DNA from: Dickeya lacustris
Lineage (GTDB): Bacteria > Pseudomonadota > Gammaproteobacteria > Enterobacterales > Enterobacteriaceae
Length of the DNA stretch: 64,000 nucleotides
Reading direction: 5' to 3'
Assembly: GCF_029635795.1 (NCBI RefSeq)
Contig: NZ_CP114280.1
Coordinates: 2,480,001-2,544,000 of the forward strand
Shown here one piece after another: positions 51,207-64,000 of this stretch (positions are counted from its first letter, which is position 1; each line of letters starts with the position of its first letter). Below the pieces are notes generated by a model that had not been told where the DNA came from, did not search any database, and saw only the letters and a program-made list of their open reading frames with translations. Both the position numbers and the translations under genes were made by a program.

Positions 51207-51462
51207 GTGTTTAACTTTACCCCAATTCTTTTCTGGAAAAAAGGTTTTTTTGTTGTTTAATTTCATAAAAATCGGCGATGAATTAAGCAAAGCCAAACTC
51301 AGTCACATAATCCTGTAGTTTAATTACAGAAATCGCTCATCACTAGCTGTAAAAACCACCAAAAAGAGAATATGCAATATTTTTACCGGTATTGATGGCA
51401 TTACGTCGAATAACACACTCGATGCTACCGCTCTCCATTCACAGTAGCCTTATCCAACCCAT

Positions 51463-54255
51463 TTAGTGAGCCTGATCCCAATTACTTCCCGTACCAATAT
51501 CAACCTGTAATGGAACATCCAGCTGCATACAGCCCTCCATTAATTGGCGTATTTTGGTGCGAGCTTCCTCAAGAACAGAGTGATGCACCTCAAACACCAG
51601 TTCATCATGTACTTGCATCAGCATCGTCACTAGCGGTTTTTCCTGTTGTAGCCAACCATCAATGGCAATCATCGCCTTTTTGATGATGTCCGCTGCGGTA
51701 CCCTGCATCGGTGCGTTGATAGCCGCACGTTCCGCTGCCTTACGGCTCATGGCATTACGGGAGTGGATATCCGGTAAATAGAGACGGCGACCATCGAGCG
51801 TAGCGACGTAGCCCTGCTCTGCCGCTTGTTGACGCGTGCGCTCCATGTACGCCTGTACGCCAGGATAACGCTCAAAATAGAGATTCATGTATTTTTGCGC
51901 GTCGCTGCGGGGAATACTTAACTGACGGGCTAACCCAAACGCACTCATGCCATAAATCAGACCAAAATTAATGGCTTTGGCACTGCGTCGCTGCTCACTC
52001 GTTACCTTTTCCAACGGTAATCCAAATACTTCCGCCGCTGTTGCACGGTGGATATCCAACCCCTGTGAGAAGGCATTAAGTAGCCCGGCATCTCGTGATA
52101 AGTGCGCCATGATCCGTAATTCAATTTGCGAATAGTCCGCCGCCAAAATGCTAAACCCCTCAGGAGCAATAAATGCCTGACGAATCCGTCGGCCCTGTTC
52201 GTTACGCACCGGGATATTCTGTAAATTAGGATCACTGGATGAAAGCCGACCGGTTGCCGTTACCGCCTGATGATAAGAAGTATGCACCCGCTTCGTTTGC
52301 ACATTGATCATCTGCGGCAACTTATCCGTGTAAGTCGATTTCAGTTTGGCCAACCCTCGATGCTCAAGAATCAATTTGGGCAGCGGATAATCGAGCGCCA
52401 GCTCCGCCAAGACTTCTTCGTTAGTCGATGGCGCGCCTTTCGGCGTTTTTTTAATGACGGGTAACTGCAACTTCTCGTACAGAATCGCCCCAAGCTGTTT
52501 AGGGGAGGATAAATTGAACGCCTCCCCGGCTAGTTCGTGTGCCTGAACTTCCAGTTCAGCCAGTCGTTGCGTCAGTTCCTGAGAATGTTCGGCCAAAATC
52601 GCGGTATCAATCAGCACACCGGTGCGCTCCATCCGCGACAACACCGGCACCAGCGGCATATCAATATTCTGGAAGACGTTGCAGAGTTCCGCCTGCGGTT
52701 TCAGCTTCGCCCACAGCGTTTCATGCAAACGCAATGTTACGTCTGCATCTTCGGCGGCATAAACCGATGCCTGCTCCAGTGGGATCTGATTAAAAGTTAG
52801 CTGATTCTTCCCCTTACCAGCGATCTCTTCAAACGTAATGGTTTTATGCTGTAGATAGCGTTCAGACAGGCTATCCATGTCGTGACGACCGGCTACGCTA
52901 TCCAGCACATACGACTCCAGCATGGTATCAAACACAATACCGCGCAAATCAATGCCGTAACGGGCCATCACGCCTTTATCAAACTTCAGATTCTGGCCGA
53001 TTTTACCGACAGCCGGGTCTTCTAACAGCGGTTTCAACAGCGTTAGCACTCGCTCGCGGTCAAGCTGTACTGGCGCATCAAGATAATCATGTGCCAGCGG
53101 TAAATACGCCGCCTCACCCGGTTTAATCGCCAGCGACACCCCGACCAGATTCGCGCTCAGGGTATCAAGCCCATCGGTTTCAGTATCAAACGAGAATAGC
53201 CCCGCAGTACGAATACGAGCGATCCAATCCTGTAAGGTAGGCTCATCCAGAATTGTGACATAACCATCCTGAGGTAACACACAAGCTATCTCATCCGGCG
53301 TAGCAGTAGGTTCACTCGAATCTTTTACAAATGGCACCGCAGGCTGGCTTTTCCTGCCGCTTTGCAACCATTGCCCTGCCTCAACATCCGCCAGCCAGCG
53401 TTTAAACTCATAGCGGCTAAACAGTTCACGCAATTCATCGCTGTCTAATTCATTGATGGTCAGTTGTTCACAGCCAAGCTCCAGCTCAACATCGGTTTTA
53501 ATCGTCGCCAGTTGATAGGAGAGATAAGCCACTTCTTTATGCTGTTCCAGTTTCGCCGCCATCGTTTTGGCACCACGGAACGTCAGTGAGGCAATCTTAT
53601 CCAGATTGGCATACAGCGCATCTAGCCCGCCAATCCCCTGCAATAACGCCTGGGCGGTTTTCTCCCCCACACCGGGAACGCCAGGAATGTTATCTGAGGA
53701 GTCGCCCATCAGTGCCAGAAAATCAATGATAAGCGCGGGCGGAATACCATACTTAGCACAGACCTCATCCGGCCCGAGAATAGTGTTATTCATGGTATTA
53801 ATCAGCGTGACAGCAGGCGTAACCAATTGCGCCATGTCTTTGTCACCCGTGCTGATAAGCACTGCGCGGCCCGCTTTTTCAGCCTGTTGCGCCAATGTAC
53901 CAATCACATCATCGGCCTCAACGCCTGGCACAGCGAGCAACGGCAGCCCCATGGCCTTGACCATCCGGTGCAACGGCTCAATTTGAGCGCGCAACTCCTC
54001 AGGCATTGGCGGACGATGGGATTTGTAATCCTCGAATAACTCATCACGGAACGTTTTGCCTTTCGCATCGAAAACAACTGCAACATGGCTGGGGTGATAT
54101 TGTTGCAACAGGCTACGCAACATATTCAACACACCATACATCGCGCCGGTCGGCTCTCCCGCACTGTTAGTCAGTGGAGGAAAGGCATGATAGGCACGAT
54201 AGAGATAAGAGGAACCATCAACCAGAATAAGGGGGTTATCCGCTATTTGAACCAT
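51463..54255 (-). CDS. polA: DNA polymerase I
   Basis: A 930-residue three-domain polymerase (E. coli 928). 5'-nuclease domain ([20 protein letters not shown]), 3'-5' exonuclease ([11 protein letters not shown]) and polymerase with motif [18 protein letters not shown], motif [20 protein letters not shown] and motif [11 protein letters not shown]. It functions in Okazaki-fragment maturation and repair. Start at ATG 54255 ([10 protein letters not shown]); a TTG four codons upstream is less likely. Two DnaA-box-like sites lie upstream. Confidence 0.98.
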   Translation of the reverse strand: MVQIADNPLILVDGSSYLYRAYHAFPPLTNSAGEPTGAMYGVLNMLRSLLQQYHPSHVAVVFDAKGKTFRDELFEDYKSHRPPMPEELRAQIEPLHRMVKAMGLPLLAVPGVEADDVIGTLAQQAEKAGRAVLISTGDKDMAQLVTPAVTLINTMNNTILGPDEVCAKYGIPPALIIDFLALMGDSSDNIPGVPGVGEKTAQALLQGIGGLDALYANLDKIASLTFRGAKTMAAKLEQHKEVAYLSYQLATIKTDVELELGCEQLTINELDSDELRELFSRYEFKRWLADVEAGQWLQSGRKSQPAVPFVKDSSEPTATPDEIACVLPQDGYVTILDEPTLQDWIARIRTAGLFSFDTETDGLDTLSANLVGVSLAIKPGEAAYLPLAHDYLDAPVQLDRERVLTLLKPLLEDPAVGKIGQNLKFDKGVMARYGIDLRGIVFDTMLESYVLDSVAGRHDMDSLSERYLQHKTITFEEIAGKGKNQLTFNQIPLEQASVYAAEDADVTLRLHETLWAKLKPQAELCNVFQNIDMPLVPVLSRMERTGVLIDTAILAEHSQELTQRLAELEVQAHELAGEAFNLSSPKQLGAILYEKLQLPVIKKTPKGAPSTNEEVLAELALDYPLPKLILEHRGLAKLKSTYTDKLPQMINVQTKRVHTSYHQAVTATGRLSSSDPNLQNIPVRNEQGRRIRQAFIAPEGFSILAADYSQIELRIMAHLSRDAGLLNAFSQGLDIHRATAAEVFGLPLEKVTSEQRRSAKAINFGLIYGMSAFGLARQLSIPRSDAQKYMNLYFERYPGVQAYMERTRQQAAEQGYVATLDGRRLYLPDIHSRNAMSRKAAERAAINAPMQGTAADIIKKAMIAIDGWLQQEKPLVTMLMQVHDELVFEVHHSVLEEARTKIRQLMEGCMQLDVPLQVDIGTGSNWDQAH

Positions 54256-54371
54256 GATATTTCGCAAACGTTAATTTCTGACATGGGGCTAAGGATGCCA
54301 TAGCTGGCTGTGGGAAACGAATGCTAACGCGCAGCAGCGACGATATTTGCACAGCAATTCGCAAAAAAAAC

Positions 54372-54380
54372 TGTGGATAA
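54372..54380. promoter_or_regulatory. DnaA box upstream of polA
   Basis: TGTGGATAA is the exact complement of the consensus DnaA box TTATCCACA, 117 bases before the polA start. Confidence 0.6.
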
Positions 54381-54512
54381 CTTTGTGAATAGAAATTAAC
54401 AGAGTGCTAACTTCTTCGATAAAACAGCGAGAAAAACAATTAAATATTTTAAATATCAATATATTGAAAATAAAAAACATGCCAATAATAGCTGAGAGAG
54501 CCTTTCTGCTAA

Positions 54513-54521
54513 TGTGGATAG
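54513..54521. promoter_or_regulatory. second DnaA-box-like site upstream of polA
   Basis: TGTGGATAG differs by one base from the perfect box and is oriented like the one at 54372, 141 bases further from polA. Confidence 0.45.
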
Positions 54522-54608
54522 ATATCAGATAAAAATATCTGAAAAAAAGCGATAACCTGGCCGTAGCAAAAGAAAATCCTGCTAAATCACCATCACTGAG
54601 TTGTTGTC

Positions 54609-54642
54609 AAAAAAAACGCCACACGAGATTATCGTGTGGCGT
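54609..54642 (-). terminator. dsbA terminator
   Basis: On the minus strand ACGCCACACGA (rc of 54632-54642), a 5-base loop and its complement TCGTGTGGCGT, followed by a run of eight Ts. Confidence 0.92.
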
Positions 54643-54663
54643 ACGGTGGCAGTCACCGCGTGT

Positions 54664-55288
54664 TTATTTCTGGGAGAGCAGGAATTTTACAACGTCAGCA
54701 TACTGTTTAACGTAACTATCCATAGAGCTGGTATCCAAACCATCGCTCTTTATCATATATTTACCGTTGACGAAAACAGCCGGGACACCGCGTAATTGCA
54801 AATCTGCGGCCGCTTTTTCTTGCTGGGCAACCAACGATTTAACGACAAAGCTATTTAACGCGCTGTCGTAATCTTCAGCTTTGACGCCCGCCATCAACAA
54901 ATACCTGACGGATATCTTGCGTGGTTTTAACCGTCTGAGTTTTCTGAACGGCATCAAACATCAAAGGGCTGACTTTGTCTTCTACGCCGAGCGCAATCGC
55001 GACCGCCCAGGCCTGGGTCAGTTCTTTACCTAACTCGCCTAAAAAATCAACGTGGTATTTTGTCAGCTTAGTCTCAGCTGGTAATGATTTCTGAATCGCA
55101 TCAGGAATATGGTAAACCTGTGCAAATTGGTAGCAGTGCGGGCAATAAAATGAGAAGAACTCCAGTACCTGAGGGGATTGTGCCGCCGGTTTATCCAATG
55201 TAGCGAATTGTTTACCATCAGAAAAATCAGCTGCTGATGCACTAAACGCCAACACTACGCCAACCAGCGCAAGCCATATCTTCTTCAT
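54664..55288 (-). pseudogene. dsbA: periplasmic disulfide oxidase DsbA, single-base frameshift
   Basis: Encodes the thiol oxidase that introduces disulfides into exported proteins. Signal peptide [20 protein letters not shown] and active site CPHC (residues 49-52) are intact. After Asp132 the frame shifts: GTTGAT is followed by GGCGGGCGTC where GCGGGCGTC would be needed, an extra G at 54891/54892. The first frame ends at 137 residues (VDGGRQS); the second continues [20 protein letters not shown] to the normal end KFLLSQK. Removing one base restores 207 residues (E. coli 208), with the cis-Pro motif GVPAVFVNG intact. All else, including terminator, looks functional, so this is either a recent mutation or a sequencing error. 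Confidence 0.85.
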
Positions 55289-55310
55289 ATCCAATCGATC
55301 TCCATAAGTA

Positions 55311-56297
55311 TCAGTACATTGGCGCTAGCTGTAGCGGTGGTTCCTGCAACAGCCTGACCTGTTCAGTAAAAATAATTACCTGCTTTTCCCAGAAATCCGC
55401 TTCCTTCATCCATGGAAAACTGCGAGGAAAAGCGGGGTCTTGCCAGCGATGAGCGACCCAGGCGAGATAATGAACCATACGCATAGCACGCAGTGGTTCA
55501 ATCAACGCCAGTTCCGCGTCATCAAAAGAGGCAAATTCACTATACGCATCCAGTAAAATATCCAGTTGAATGCGTTGCTCATGACGCTCGCCATGCAGCA
55601 GCATCCAGAGATCCTGAATAGCCGGGCCATTACGCGCATCATCTAAATCGACAAACAGCGGCCCATCACGCCAGAGAATATTACCTGGATGGCAGTCACC
55701 ATGCAGACGTCTGGCTTGCCATTTCGTATGCCAGTGCGTTTTCACTTCAGCCGCTAAACAGGTCGCCGCATTTAGGAAGGCTGTTTTCTGAGCGTCAGGA
55801 ATGAGGAGCGTCTCGGTAAACGTTATCAACGGCGCATCAAGATACTCGCTAATCCCGAGCGTCGGGCGGGCCGTAAACAGGTTGCGCTCACCGGTCTGAT
55901 GAATTCGTCCCAGATAACGACCAACCTGTTCCAGTTGTTCGTCATTGTCGATTTCGTACTGACGTCCGCCAACGCTTGGAAATACAGCGAACCAGAATCC
56001 ATCATATTGATGAAGCGTTTTCCCCTGCAAAGAGCATGCAGCCACAACAGGGACTTCATCCTTTACCAGTTCAGCAGCAAAGACATGCTCTTCAAGTAAC
56101 TGGGATTCGCTCCAACGCTGTGGGCGGTAAAACTTCACGACATAACGATGCCGGTCTTCATCAATGAACTGATAAACCCGGTTTTCATAGCTGTTCAGTG
56201 CTGTCAAACCAGAATCGACACGGATGCCCACAGACCAAAGCGCGTCCATAATGACATCCGGCGAGAGCGAGTGGAAATTGAATACGGCATCAGCCAT
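55311..56297 (-). CDS. srkA: stress response kinase SrkA (YihE)
   Basis: A 328-residue Ser/Thr kinase of the aminoglycoside-phosphotransferase fold, the E. coli length. Catalytic loop [13 protein letters not shown] and metal-binding [11 protein letters not shown]. It counters MazEF-linked death and responds to the Cpx envelope-stress system in E. coli. Start at ATG 56297 (MADAVFNF) chosen for length match; another ATG four codons earlier is possible. Only 22 bases upstream of dsbA, so srkA-dsbA is an operon as in E. coli. Confidence 0.95.
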   Translation of the reverse strand: MADAVFNFHSLSPDVIMDALWSVGIRVDSGLTALNSYENRVYQFIDEDRHRYVVKFYRPQRWSESQLLEEHVFAAELVKDEVPVVAACSLQGKTLHQYDGFWFAVFPSVGGRQYEIDNDEQLEQVGRYLGRIHQTGERNLFTARPTLGISEYLDAPLITFTETLLIPDAQKTAFLNAATCLAAEVKTHWHTKWQARRLHGDCHPGNILWRDGPLFVDLDDARNGPAIQDLWMLLHGERHEQRIQLDILLDAYSEFASFDDAELALIEPLRAMRMVHYLAWVAHRWQDPAFPRSFPWMKEADFWEKQVIIFTEQVRLLQEPPLQLAPMY

Positions 56298-56341
56298 GGT
56301 AAGCACCATCCCGTGATACCGTAATACAATGGGAGGCTATC

Positions 56342-56611
56342 TCAATCTTTAATAACGCCACGGGCGCGCAGTAATGCTGTTTTGAAGTCTTCTTCATAAT
56401 CTTTTTGCAAGCCCGGTATAGGCTGCGTGTTATCCGCATCACGCAACTTTAAATGATAAATAAGGATATCATCAGTCAAATCACTAAGCGCCCCCTCAAA
56501 CCCGGCTTCCTGTGCAAGTTTTTGTAAAAATTGCACCAAATTCAGATCCGGCTCTTTCTGCCACGCCGGATGCAGCAGTTCAATCAACTCATTTACACGA
56601 TGACACTTCAT
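56342..56611 (-). CDS. yihD: YihD family protein, DUF1040
   Basis: An 89-residue protein, identical in length to E. coli YihD and highly conserved ([40 protein letters not shown]). Function unknown. Located 44 bases upstream of srkA on the same strand. The start ATG 56611 gives MKCHRVNEL; longer frames run into the mobA promoter region. Confidence 0.95.
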   Translation of the reverse strand: MKCHRVNELIELLHPAWQKEPDLNLVQFLQKLAQEAGFEGALSDLTDDILIYHLKLRDADNTQPIPGLQKDYEEDFKTALLRARGVIKD

Positions 56612-56720
56612 TAATACATCCTCAACGATAAGTAACCACCCATTTAGTATGGGGAAAAATCTTGGCCTTACGCCATACTTTTCCGACAATATCACATCAA
56701 ATTACGAAAGAGAGCAGACG

Positions 56721-57296
56721 ATGATAACTGGTGTGATTCTAGCAGGCGGGCAATCCTCAAGAATGGGGGGAAATGATAAGGGGTTGATTGAGCTTGAAGG
56801 AAAACCGCTATATCAGCATGTCATTGAGCGTCTGATGCCACAAATAGATACATTGATCATTAATGCCAACCGGCACCATGAACGTTATCAACAAAGTGGC
56901 TATCCGGTGTGCGGCGATATCAATCAAGCCTTCTCAGGGCCTCTCTCCGGCATACTAACTGGCCTGAAGGTAGCGCAAACCGAGTGGGTCATCTTTGTAC
57001 CCTGTGATGTCCCGGCGCTACCTCATGACTTGGTATCACGGCTTTGGCAACAGCGGGGAGATAAATTAGCCGTCTATGCCACAGATGGTATAAGAGCACA
57101 CCCAACACTGCTGCTCATCCACACGTCATTGTTTCACCAGTTAAATATCTTCTTAACAGCAGGCGACAGAAAGCTCATGTTATTTCTGGCAAGCGTGGGG
57201 GCGAAATCGGTTTCATTTGCCGATCAACCAATGGCTTTTCGCAACTTAAATACCCCTGAAGACCTCGTTAATTGGCAGGACGATAATCATGGCTGA
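56721..57296 (+). CDS. mobA: molybdenum cofactor guanylyltransferase MobA
   Basis: A 191-residue nucleotidyltransferase that joins GMP to molybdopterin to form the MGD cofactor. Signature GVILAGGQSSRMGGNDKGLI at the N-terminus and VIFVPCDVPALP around residue 100. Start ATG 56721. Overlaps mobB by eight bases. Confidence 0.95.
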   Translation: MITGVILAGGQSSRMGGNDKGLIELEGKPLYQHVIERLMPQIDTLIINANRHHERYQQSGYPVCGDINQAFSGPLSGILTGLKVAQTEWVIFVPCDVPALPHDLVSRLWQQRGDKLAVYATDGIRAHPTLLLIHTSLFHQLNIFLTAGDRKLMLFLASVGAKSVSFADQPMAFRNLNTPEDLVNWQDDNHG

Positions 57297-57810
57297 AATC
57301 CCCCTTCTGGCGATAACTGCACATAGCGGTACAGGAAAGACCACACTGCTCAAACAGCTCATACCTGAGTTGCACAAATACGGCATTCGGGTCGGAATCA
57401 TCAAGCATACCCATCACGATATGGATGTCGATAAACCGGGTAAAGACAGTTATGAACTACGCAAAGCGGGGGCGAACCAGACGCTGGTGGCAAGTAATAC
57501 CCGATGGGCACTGATGACGGAAACGCCTGAACAGCAAGAACCTGACCTGAACTTTCTGGCAAGCCGTATGGACCCATCTGCATTAGATATTATTCTGGTT
57601 GAGGGCTTCAAGCAGGAGAATGTGGCCAAAATCGCGCTTTATCGTCACACATTCAGCAACGATATCAGCACGCTAACAGATAAGCACACACTGGCGGTCG
57701 CATCAGACATTGAAATAGCGCTCGATATTCCCTGCCTGGATCTCAATCAACCATCACAGATAGCCACCTTCATACAAAACTGGCTGATGACATTATCCAG
57801 GGAGGCGTAA
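57289..57810 (+). CDS. mobB: molybdopterin-guanine dinucleotide adapter MobB
   Basis: A 173-residue GTP-binding P-loop protein (AITAHSGTGKTTLLKQLI) that assists MobA in cofactor delivery. The metal-like segment IIKHTHHDMDVDKPGKDSY follows. The start overlaps the mobA stop, indicating coupling. Converges with the rRNA operon, as E. coli mobB does with rrnA. Confidence 0.94.
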   Translation: MAEIPLLAITAHSGTGKTTLLKQLIPELHKYGIRVGIIKHTHHDMDVDKPGKDSYELRKAGANQTLVASNTRWALMTETPEQQEPDLNFLASRMDPSALDIILVEGFKQENVAKIALYRHTFSNDISTLTDKHTLAVASDIEIALDIPCLDLNQPSQIATFIQNWLMTLSREA

Positions 57811-58068
57811 CCTGCTAAACAGTGTGCGGAGGAGTATCAGGCGGTAGCCATATCTTCTGAGTACGGACGGGTCAGGGATACGCTGGCAAGCCTCGCGTCC
57901 CCCAACAATCTGCTTCTGAGCAATGATGGGTTGGTGTTTCGATAGCACCGGGTGAGACAAGCGGGCGGGGTGTCAGCACAGGGCGCGTGGTTTCATGCCT
58001 GACCGTGTGTTACGGCACAGCATGCGACGTGCCGGGCCCCCGTTGGGCACCCCCGCATAAACCGCACC
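57811..58068. other. mobB-rRNA operon interval
   Basis: 258 bases, GC-rich, without an ORF of coding quality and without the distal tRNA genes that follow some rrn operons. Confidence 0.5.
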
Positions 58069-58103
58069 CAAAACAAAAGGCCCGGTCTTTCGACCGGGCC
58101 CTT
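58069..58103 (-). terminator. rRNA operon terminator
   Basis: On the minus strand GGCCCGGTC, loop GAAA, GACCGGGCC, then TTTTGTTTT. It is 12 bases after the 5S gene. Confidence 0.92.
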
Positions 58104-58114
58104 CGCCTTATTTA

Positions 58115-58234
58115 ATGCCTGGCAGTTCCCTACTCTCGCATGGGGAGACCCCACACTACCATCGGCGCTACGGCGTTTCACTTCTGAGTTCGGCATGGGG
58201 TCAGGTGGGACCACCGCGCTGTCGCCGCCAGGCA
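58115..58234 (-). rRNA. rrf: 5S ribosomal RNA
   Basis: 120 bases, beginning TGCCTGGCGGC and ending with the complementary GCCAGGCAT. The sequence follows the E. coli 5S rRNA closely throughout. Confidence 0.98.
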
Positions 58235-58352
58235 AATTCTTTTTATTCCGGCCGTTATGCTCCGCTCTCACTTCCACATAACCACCCGAACCAATCTCTG
58301 AACAAGCTGAATCTATTCTCTGCGTCTCTCACCAAAACACCTTCGGTGTTGT

Positions 58353-61258
<2,906 letters not shown>

Positions 61259-61359
61259 TCACAACCCGAAAGTGTTTCGGGGTGCAAGTTTTTGAGAGAC
61301 TCGAACAACACATGCATTCGCATACACATGCTGTCGTTTCAATTTTCAGCTTGTTCCAG

Positions 61360-61373
61360 ATTGTTAAAGAGCA
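61360..61373 (-). promoter_or_regulatory. boxA in the 16S-23S spacer
   Basis: On the minus strand TGCTCTTTAACAAT, the antitermination boxA, just upstream of 23S. Confidence 0.85.
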
Positions 61374-61461
61374 AGATAACGTAAACCTGACTATCTCTAA
61401 TCAGCTTTAGGTTATCTTCGGGATATCCCTGACCGTGACTTTCACTCACCTGTCTTGTCAT

Positions 61462-61537
61462 TGGCGTCCCCTAGGGGATTCGAACCCCTGTTACCGCCGT
61501 GAAAGGGCGGTGTCCTGGGCCTCTAGACGAAGGGGAC
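61462..61537 (-). tRNA. gltU: tRNA-Glu (anticodon TTC) in rRNA spacer
   Basis: 76 bases including CCA, starting GTCCCCTTCGTCTAGAGGCC, with anticodon loop CTTTCAC. It is the only tRNA in this spacer, so this is a Glu-type and not an Ile-Ala-type rrn operon. Confidence 0.98.
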
Positions 61538-61622
61538 ATCTCTTGTCAGCTTCGCAAGACGCTTTTGACTCTTTTACTTCATCAGACAATCTGTGTGGAC
61601 ACCACGCAGGCTCTTCACTCGG

Positions 61623-63162
<1,540 letters not shown>

Positions 63163-63303
63163 AAGTTTGATTGTGTTTTCCGAAGAAAACGTGCTCAAAG
63201 AATTTACTGTTTATTCGTAATGAATTAACTGTTGTCACTCTTCAAGACTTTCACAAAAGTTTTTGCGAAGTGTCCTGCGAGTGCCCACACAGATTGTCTG
63301 ATT

Positions 63304-63318
63304 AATTGTTAAAGAGCA
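63304..63318 (-). promoter_or_regulatory. leader boxA of the rRNA operon
   Basis: TGCTCTTTAACAATT on the minus strand, about 140 bases upstream of 16S; part of the Nus-dependent antitermination site. Confidence 0.88.
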
Positions 63319-63355
63319 GTGCGACCGGCCTGAGCCTGCTGTCGCGAGGTGGCGT

Positions 63356-63383
63356 ATACTACGCTTTCCTCATGAAGAGTCAA
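63356..63383 (-). promoter_or_regulatory. rRNA promoter P2
   Basis: TTGACT (rc of 63378-63383), 16-base spacer, TAGTAT (rc of 63356-63361). It corresponds to rrn P2 in E. coli. Confidence 0.85.
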
Positions 63384-63452
63384 CGTTTATTTTCGTTTCT
63401 TCTTCGCTGACACCGCGTTGCGTTGCCGCTGTTGCCGTGTCAGTGGAGGCGC

Positions 63453-63480
63453 ATTATAGGGACTTCCTGCGGCCTGACAA
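63453..63480 (-). promoter_or_regulatory. rRNA promoter P1
   Basis: TTGTCA (rc of 63475-63480), 16-base spacer, TATAAT (rc of 63453-63458), with a GC-rich discriminator GCGCCTCC. An A/T-rich stretch upstream (TAATTTTTTTGCAATTAG) is a likely UP element. P1 is about 97 bases upstream of P2. Confidence 0.9.
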
Positions 63481-63593
63481 GCCCTAATTGCAAAAAAATT
63501 ACCGACCGCACACTTTTCGGGCAAAAGCAGACATTTACCGGTAAAAACGCTGTATTTTTCAGCAAAAAAGGCAAAAACGAGATATCGCTGCTA

Positions 63594-64000
63594 TTAATAA
63601 CGTTGACCAACAGAACCACGAACAATCAATTCGGGCGTTAAAACCAAAACGCTGTGTTCAATATCGGGATGTTCAAGGCGATAAAGTAATGTATCTATCG
63701 CCAACTCACCCAACTCATCTTTAGGTTGATGAATAGTCGTTAGCGGCGGCGTCATATATCGCGCCAGTTCAATATCGTCATAACCCACAACAGCCACATC
63801 ATCGGGAATGGCTAATCCAGCATCGTATAGCGCACGGTAGACACCAACCGCCATAGCATCATTACCGGTAAAAACAGCCTCAGGAGGTTCAGGTAATGCC
63901 AATAAGGTCTGCATGGCACGAAAACCGGCCTCAAATTCAAAATCCCCGATCACTTCATAATTAGCCGGGATAGGCAGCCCGGCCGCTTGCATCGCTCGTC
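63594..64000 (-). CDS. rbsR: ribose operon repressor RbsR (C-terminal part)
   Basis: The C-terminal ~135 residues of a LacI-family repressor, cut by the window end. [40 protein letters not shown] and [12 protein letters not shown] match E. coli RbsR closely. The N-terminal helix-turn-helix lies outside. It reads toward the rRNA promoters, co-directional with rrn; in E. coli rbsR is also upstream of an rRNA operon (rrnC), with hsrA and yieP between, which are absent here. Confidence 0.93.
   Translation of the reverse strand, partial: RAMQAAGLPIPANYEVIGDFEFEAGFRAMQTLLALPEPPEAVFTGNDAMAVGVYRALYDAGLAIPDDVAVVGYDDIELARYMTPPLTTIHQPKDELGELAIDTLLYRLEHPDIEHSVLVLTPELIVRGSVGQRY

Noticed and set aside
57811..58068. 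Distal tRNA genes (Asp, Trp) after the 5S gene as in E. coli rrnC
   Set aside because: No tRNA-like sequence is present before or after the terminator at 58069-58103.

Overview
The window is chromosomal DNA of a gammaproteobacterium of the order Enterobacterales. Nearly every core gene (spoT, recG, glnA, typA, polA, spf, mobAB, rRNA) is close to its Escherichia coli counterpart in sequence and length. Gene blocks follow the E. coli map but are shuffled, and several E. coli neighbours are absent (for example yihF/yihG between polA and dsbA). The hexuronate gene uxuA with its own GntR regulator, the many accessory transport and stress genes and the overall style suggest a Pectobacteriaceae soft-rot relative such as Dickeya, Musicola or Brenneria. 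That genus guess is inference from memory.

Layout. 0.3-3.9 kb: heat-shock pair ibpA-ibpB with RNA-thermometer motifs, yidQ- and yidR-like genes, and a small exported DUF1471 protein. 3.9-8.5 kb: a GntR regulator and a PuuA-like glutamine-synthetase homologue, divergent from uxuA, with a CRP-type palindrome and a perfect inverted repeat between them; then a YidA-like phosphatase. 8.7-15.5 kb: a chemoreceptor, then uspA, uspB, pitA and yhiN. 15.6-24 kb is accessory: a second DUF1471 protein, a small exported protein, a membrane zinc-ribbon protein paired with an ACR3-like transporter, a phytase-like phosphatase, an MFS transporter, and a three-gene operon (heme-oxygenase-like diiron protein, atypical SDR, exported TPR protein). 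24.3-34.5 kb: tRNA-Pro, eptB, ligB, then gmk-rpoZ-spoT-trmH-recG. 34.5-35.6 kb is an AT-rich island with a frameshifted exported C39-like gene coupled to an unknown gene. 35.6-43.2 kb: xanP, yicH, yiiD/fabY, dtd, yihX, typA. 43.3-51.2 kb: the nitrogen-control operon glnA-glnL-glnG with NtrC sites and a sigma-54 promoter, yshB, then hemN, a 58-residue ORF and yihI as one coupled unit, engB and Spot 42 RNA. 51.4-57.8 kb: polA, a dsbA broken by one inserted base, srkA, yihD, mobA-mobB. 58-63.5 kb: one complete rRNA operon (16S, tRNA-Glu, 23S, 5S) on the minus strand with promoters P1 and P2. The window ends inside rbsR.

Most of the DNA is conventional. The parts that deserve attention are the diiron/SDR/TPR operon, the AT-rich C39-like island, the dsbA frameshift, the small coupled ORF upstream of hemN, the uxuA control region and the rRNA operon whose two flanks come from different E. 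coli rrn loci. No prophage, insertion sequence or CRISPR array was seen.
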